The notes beneath the pieces are model-generated. The model was not told where the DNA came from and searched no databases. It worked only from the letters and a program-made list of their open reading frames with translations. 64,000 bases of DNA from JAMXLO01 sp963850535 (GTDB lineage: Bacteria; Pseudomonadota; Alphaproteobacteria; Acetobacterales; Acetobacteraceae), in the NCBI GenBank assembly GCA_963850535.1, contig CAWKMC010000021.1:153773-217772 (forward strand). Reading direction: 5' to 3'. Every line of letters starts with the position of its first letter. Within the stretch, counting starts at the first letter, position 1. Made by a program: the position numbers and the translations under genes. Positions 63,598 to 64,000 of this stretch are shown piece by piece.

Positions 63598-64000
63598 TCA
63601 GAATGGCCACTGCCAGTTGGTGATATCTGGTGGGTCGATACCGAACTCGTAGGCGTGTTTCCTGCACGCGATCTGCTGGTTCAGCAGAGCTTCGCGAGCG
63701 CTCGACCCAGTGGCGCGGAAACGCGGCATGCGGTCGATTGCGTCGATGGCGAGACTGAAACGGTCAGTCTGGTTGCGGATCGCCAACTCCAATGGCGTAT
63801 CGATGTTGCCGTGCTCCTTGTAGCCGAGCACGTGAATGTTGTGCTGGGCCGGCCGGCGGTAAGTGAGGCGGTAAATCAACCAAGGATAACCATGGAAGTT
63901 GAAGACCACCGGCTTGTCCGGGTGAAGCAGAGCTTCGAACTTCCGGTCCGTCAGCCCGTGCGGATGCTCGGTGTTCGGCACCAGTTTGGCCAGGTCCACA
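63598..64000 (-). CDS. Phosphoketolase, C-terminal end (partial; gene continues beyond the window)
   Basis: The last 133 residues of a phosphoketolase: MDLAKLVPNTEHPHGLTDRKFEALLHPDKPVVFNFHGYPWLIYRLTYRR, NIHVLGYKEHGNIDTPLELAIRNQTDRFSLAIDAIDRMP, ending IDPPDITNWQWPF. It is clearly different from the copy at 50633-53045 (for example FNFHGYPWLIYRL against FAFHGYPWLIHRL), so the island has two phosphoketolases. Stop at 63598, 10 bases before the aldolase start. Confidence 0.92.
   Translation of the reverse strand, partial: VDLAKLVPNTEHPHGLTDRKFEALLHPDKPVVFNFHGYPWLIYRLTYRRPAQHNIHVLGYKEHGNIDTPLELAIRNQTDRFSLAIDAIDRMPRFRATGSSAREALLNQQIACRKHAYEFGIDPPDITNWQWPF

Noticed and set aside
1..64000. tRNA, rRNA, CRISPR or mobile-element genes
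   Set aside because: I saw no cloverleaf-like T-arm and CCA pattern, no rRNA sequence, no regularly spaced short repeats with spacers, and no transposase or integrase motifs.

Overview
The window is 64 kb of high-GC, gene-dense bacterial chromosome. Alphaproteobacteria, probably Rhodospirillales/Acetobacteraceae-like, is the best guess. It rests on a DUF1491 gene, a ligase-associated repair locus, DUF2092 and small GC-rich secreted proteins, and an interspersed repeat of the gcgagcgaagcgaagcaatcc type. This is inference from gene content. I see no rRNA, tRNA, CRISPR array, IS element, integrase or phage gene.

Layout. 0-9 kb (+): small exported proteins (DUF2092, a repeat-rich DUF6515-like protein, lipoproteins, DUF202), then a sulfatase / formylglycine-generating enzyme / sulfatase cassette and two more envelope proteins. 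9-14.6 kb: catabolic genes (enoyl-CoA hydratase, MmgE/PrpD, a luciferase-like oxidoreductase, VOC, a solute-binding protein, cupin). A broken paralog of the secreted protein at 7.9 kb lies at 11.2-11.7 kb. 14.7-21.9 kb: a ligase-associated DNA repair locus (MBL exonuclease, Lhr-Core-type helicase, PdeM endonuclease) with no ligase gene and an HpaB-like flavin hydroxylase between helicase and PdeM. 21.9-37.4 kb: SDRs, a MetE-core protein, an adenylate cyclase, an EmrAB-type efflux pair with a luciferase-like oxidoreductase, an M20 peptidase, a FetAB-type ABC pair with a CBS-BON protein, a GMC oxidoreductase, a DMT exporter and an acyl-CoA-dehydrogenase-like flavoprotein. 37.5-47 kb: a chemoreceptor, an MFS importer divergent from a Rieske oxygenase, a three-gene NMT1-type ABC importer, DUF1491, MaoC, an HD protein and a small secreted protein made of 17-residue tandem repeats.

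47.5-64 kb (-): one long, tightly packed sugar-phosphate island. In transcription order it is phosphoketolase (C-terminus only, running off the window), class I aldolase, histidine phosphatase, glycogen phosphorylase, phosphoglucomutase, 4-alpha-glucanotransferase, RpiB, GH65, phosphoketolase, beta-phosphoglucomutase-like HAD, GH65. Together these would release alpha- and beta-glucose-1-phosphate from glycogen and disaccharides, convert them to hexose phosphate, and cleave fructose-6-P or xylulose-5-P to acetyl-phosphate.

A major caveat: many genes read as one protein only after one or more single-base frame changes. About a dozen such sites lie in the first 46 kb and well over twenty in the last 17 kb. 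The homologous protein continues across each break, and at least one break is explained by one missing base in a homopolymer. I therefore read most of them as sequence or assembly indels rather than real gene decay, and I annotate each as one gene with the break noted.
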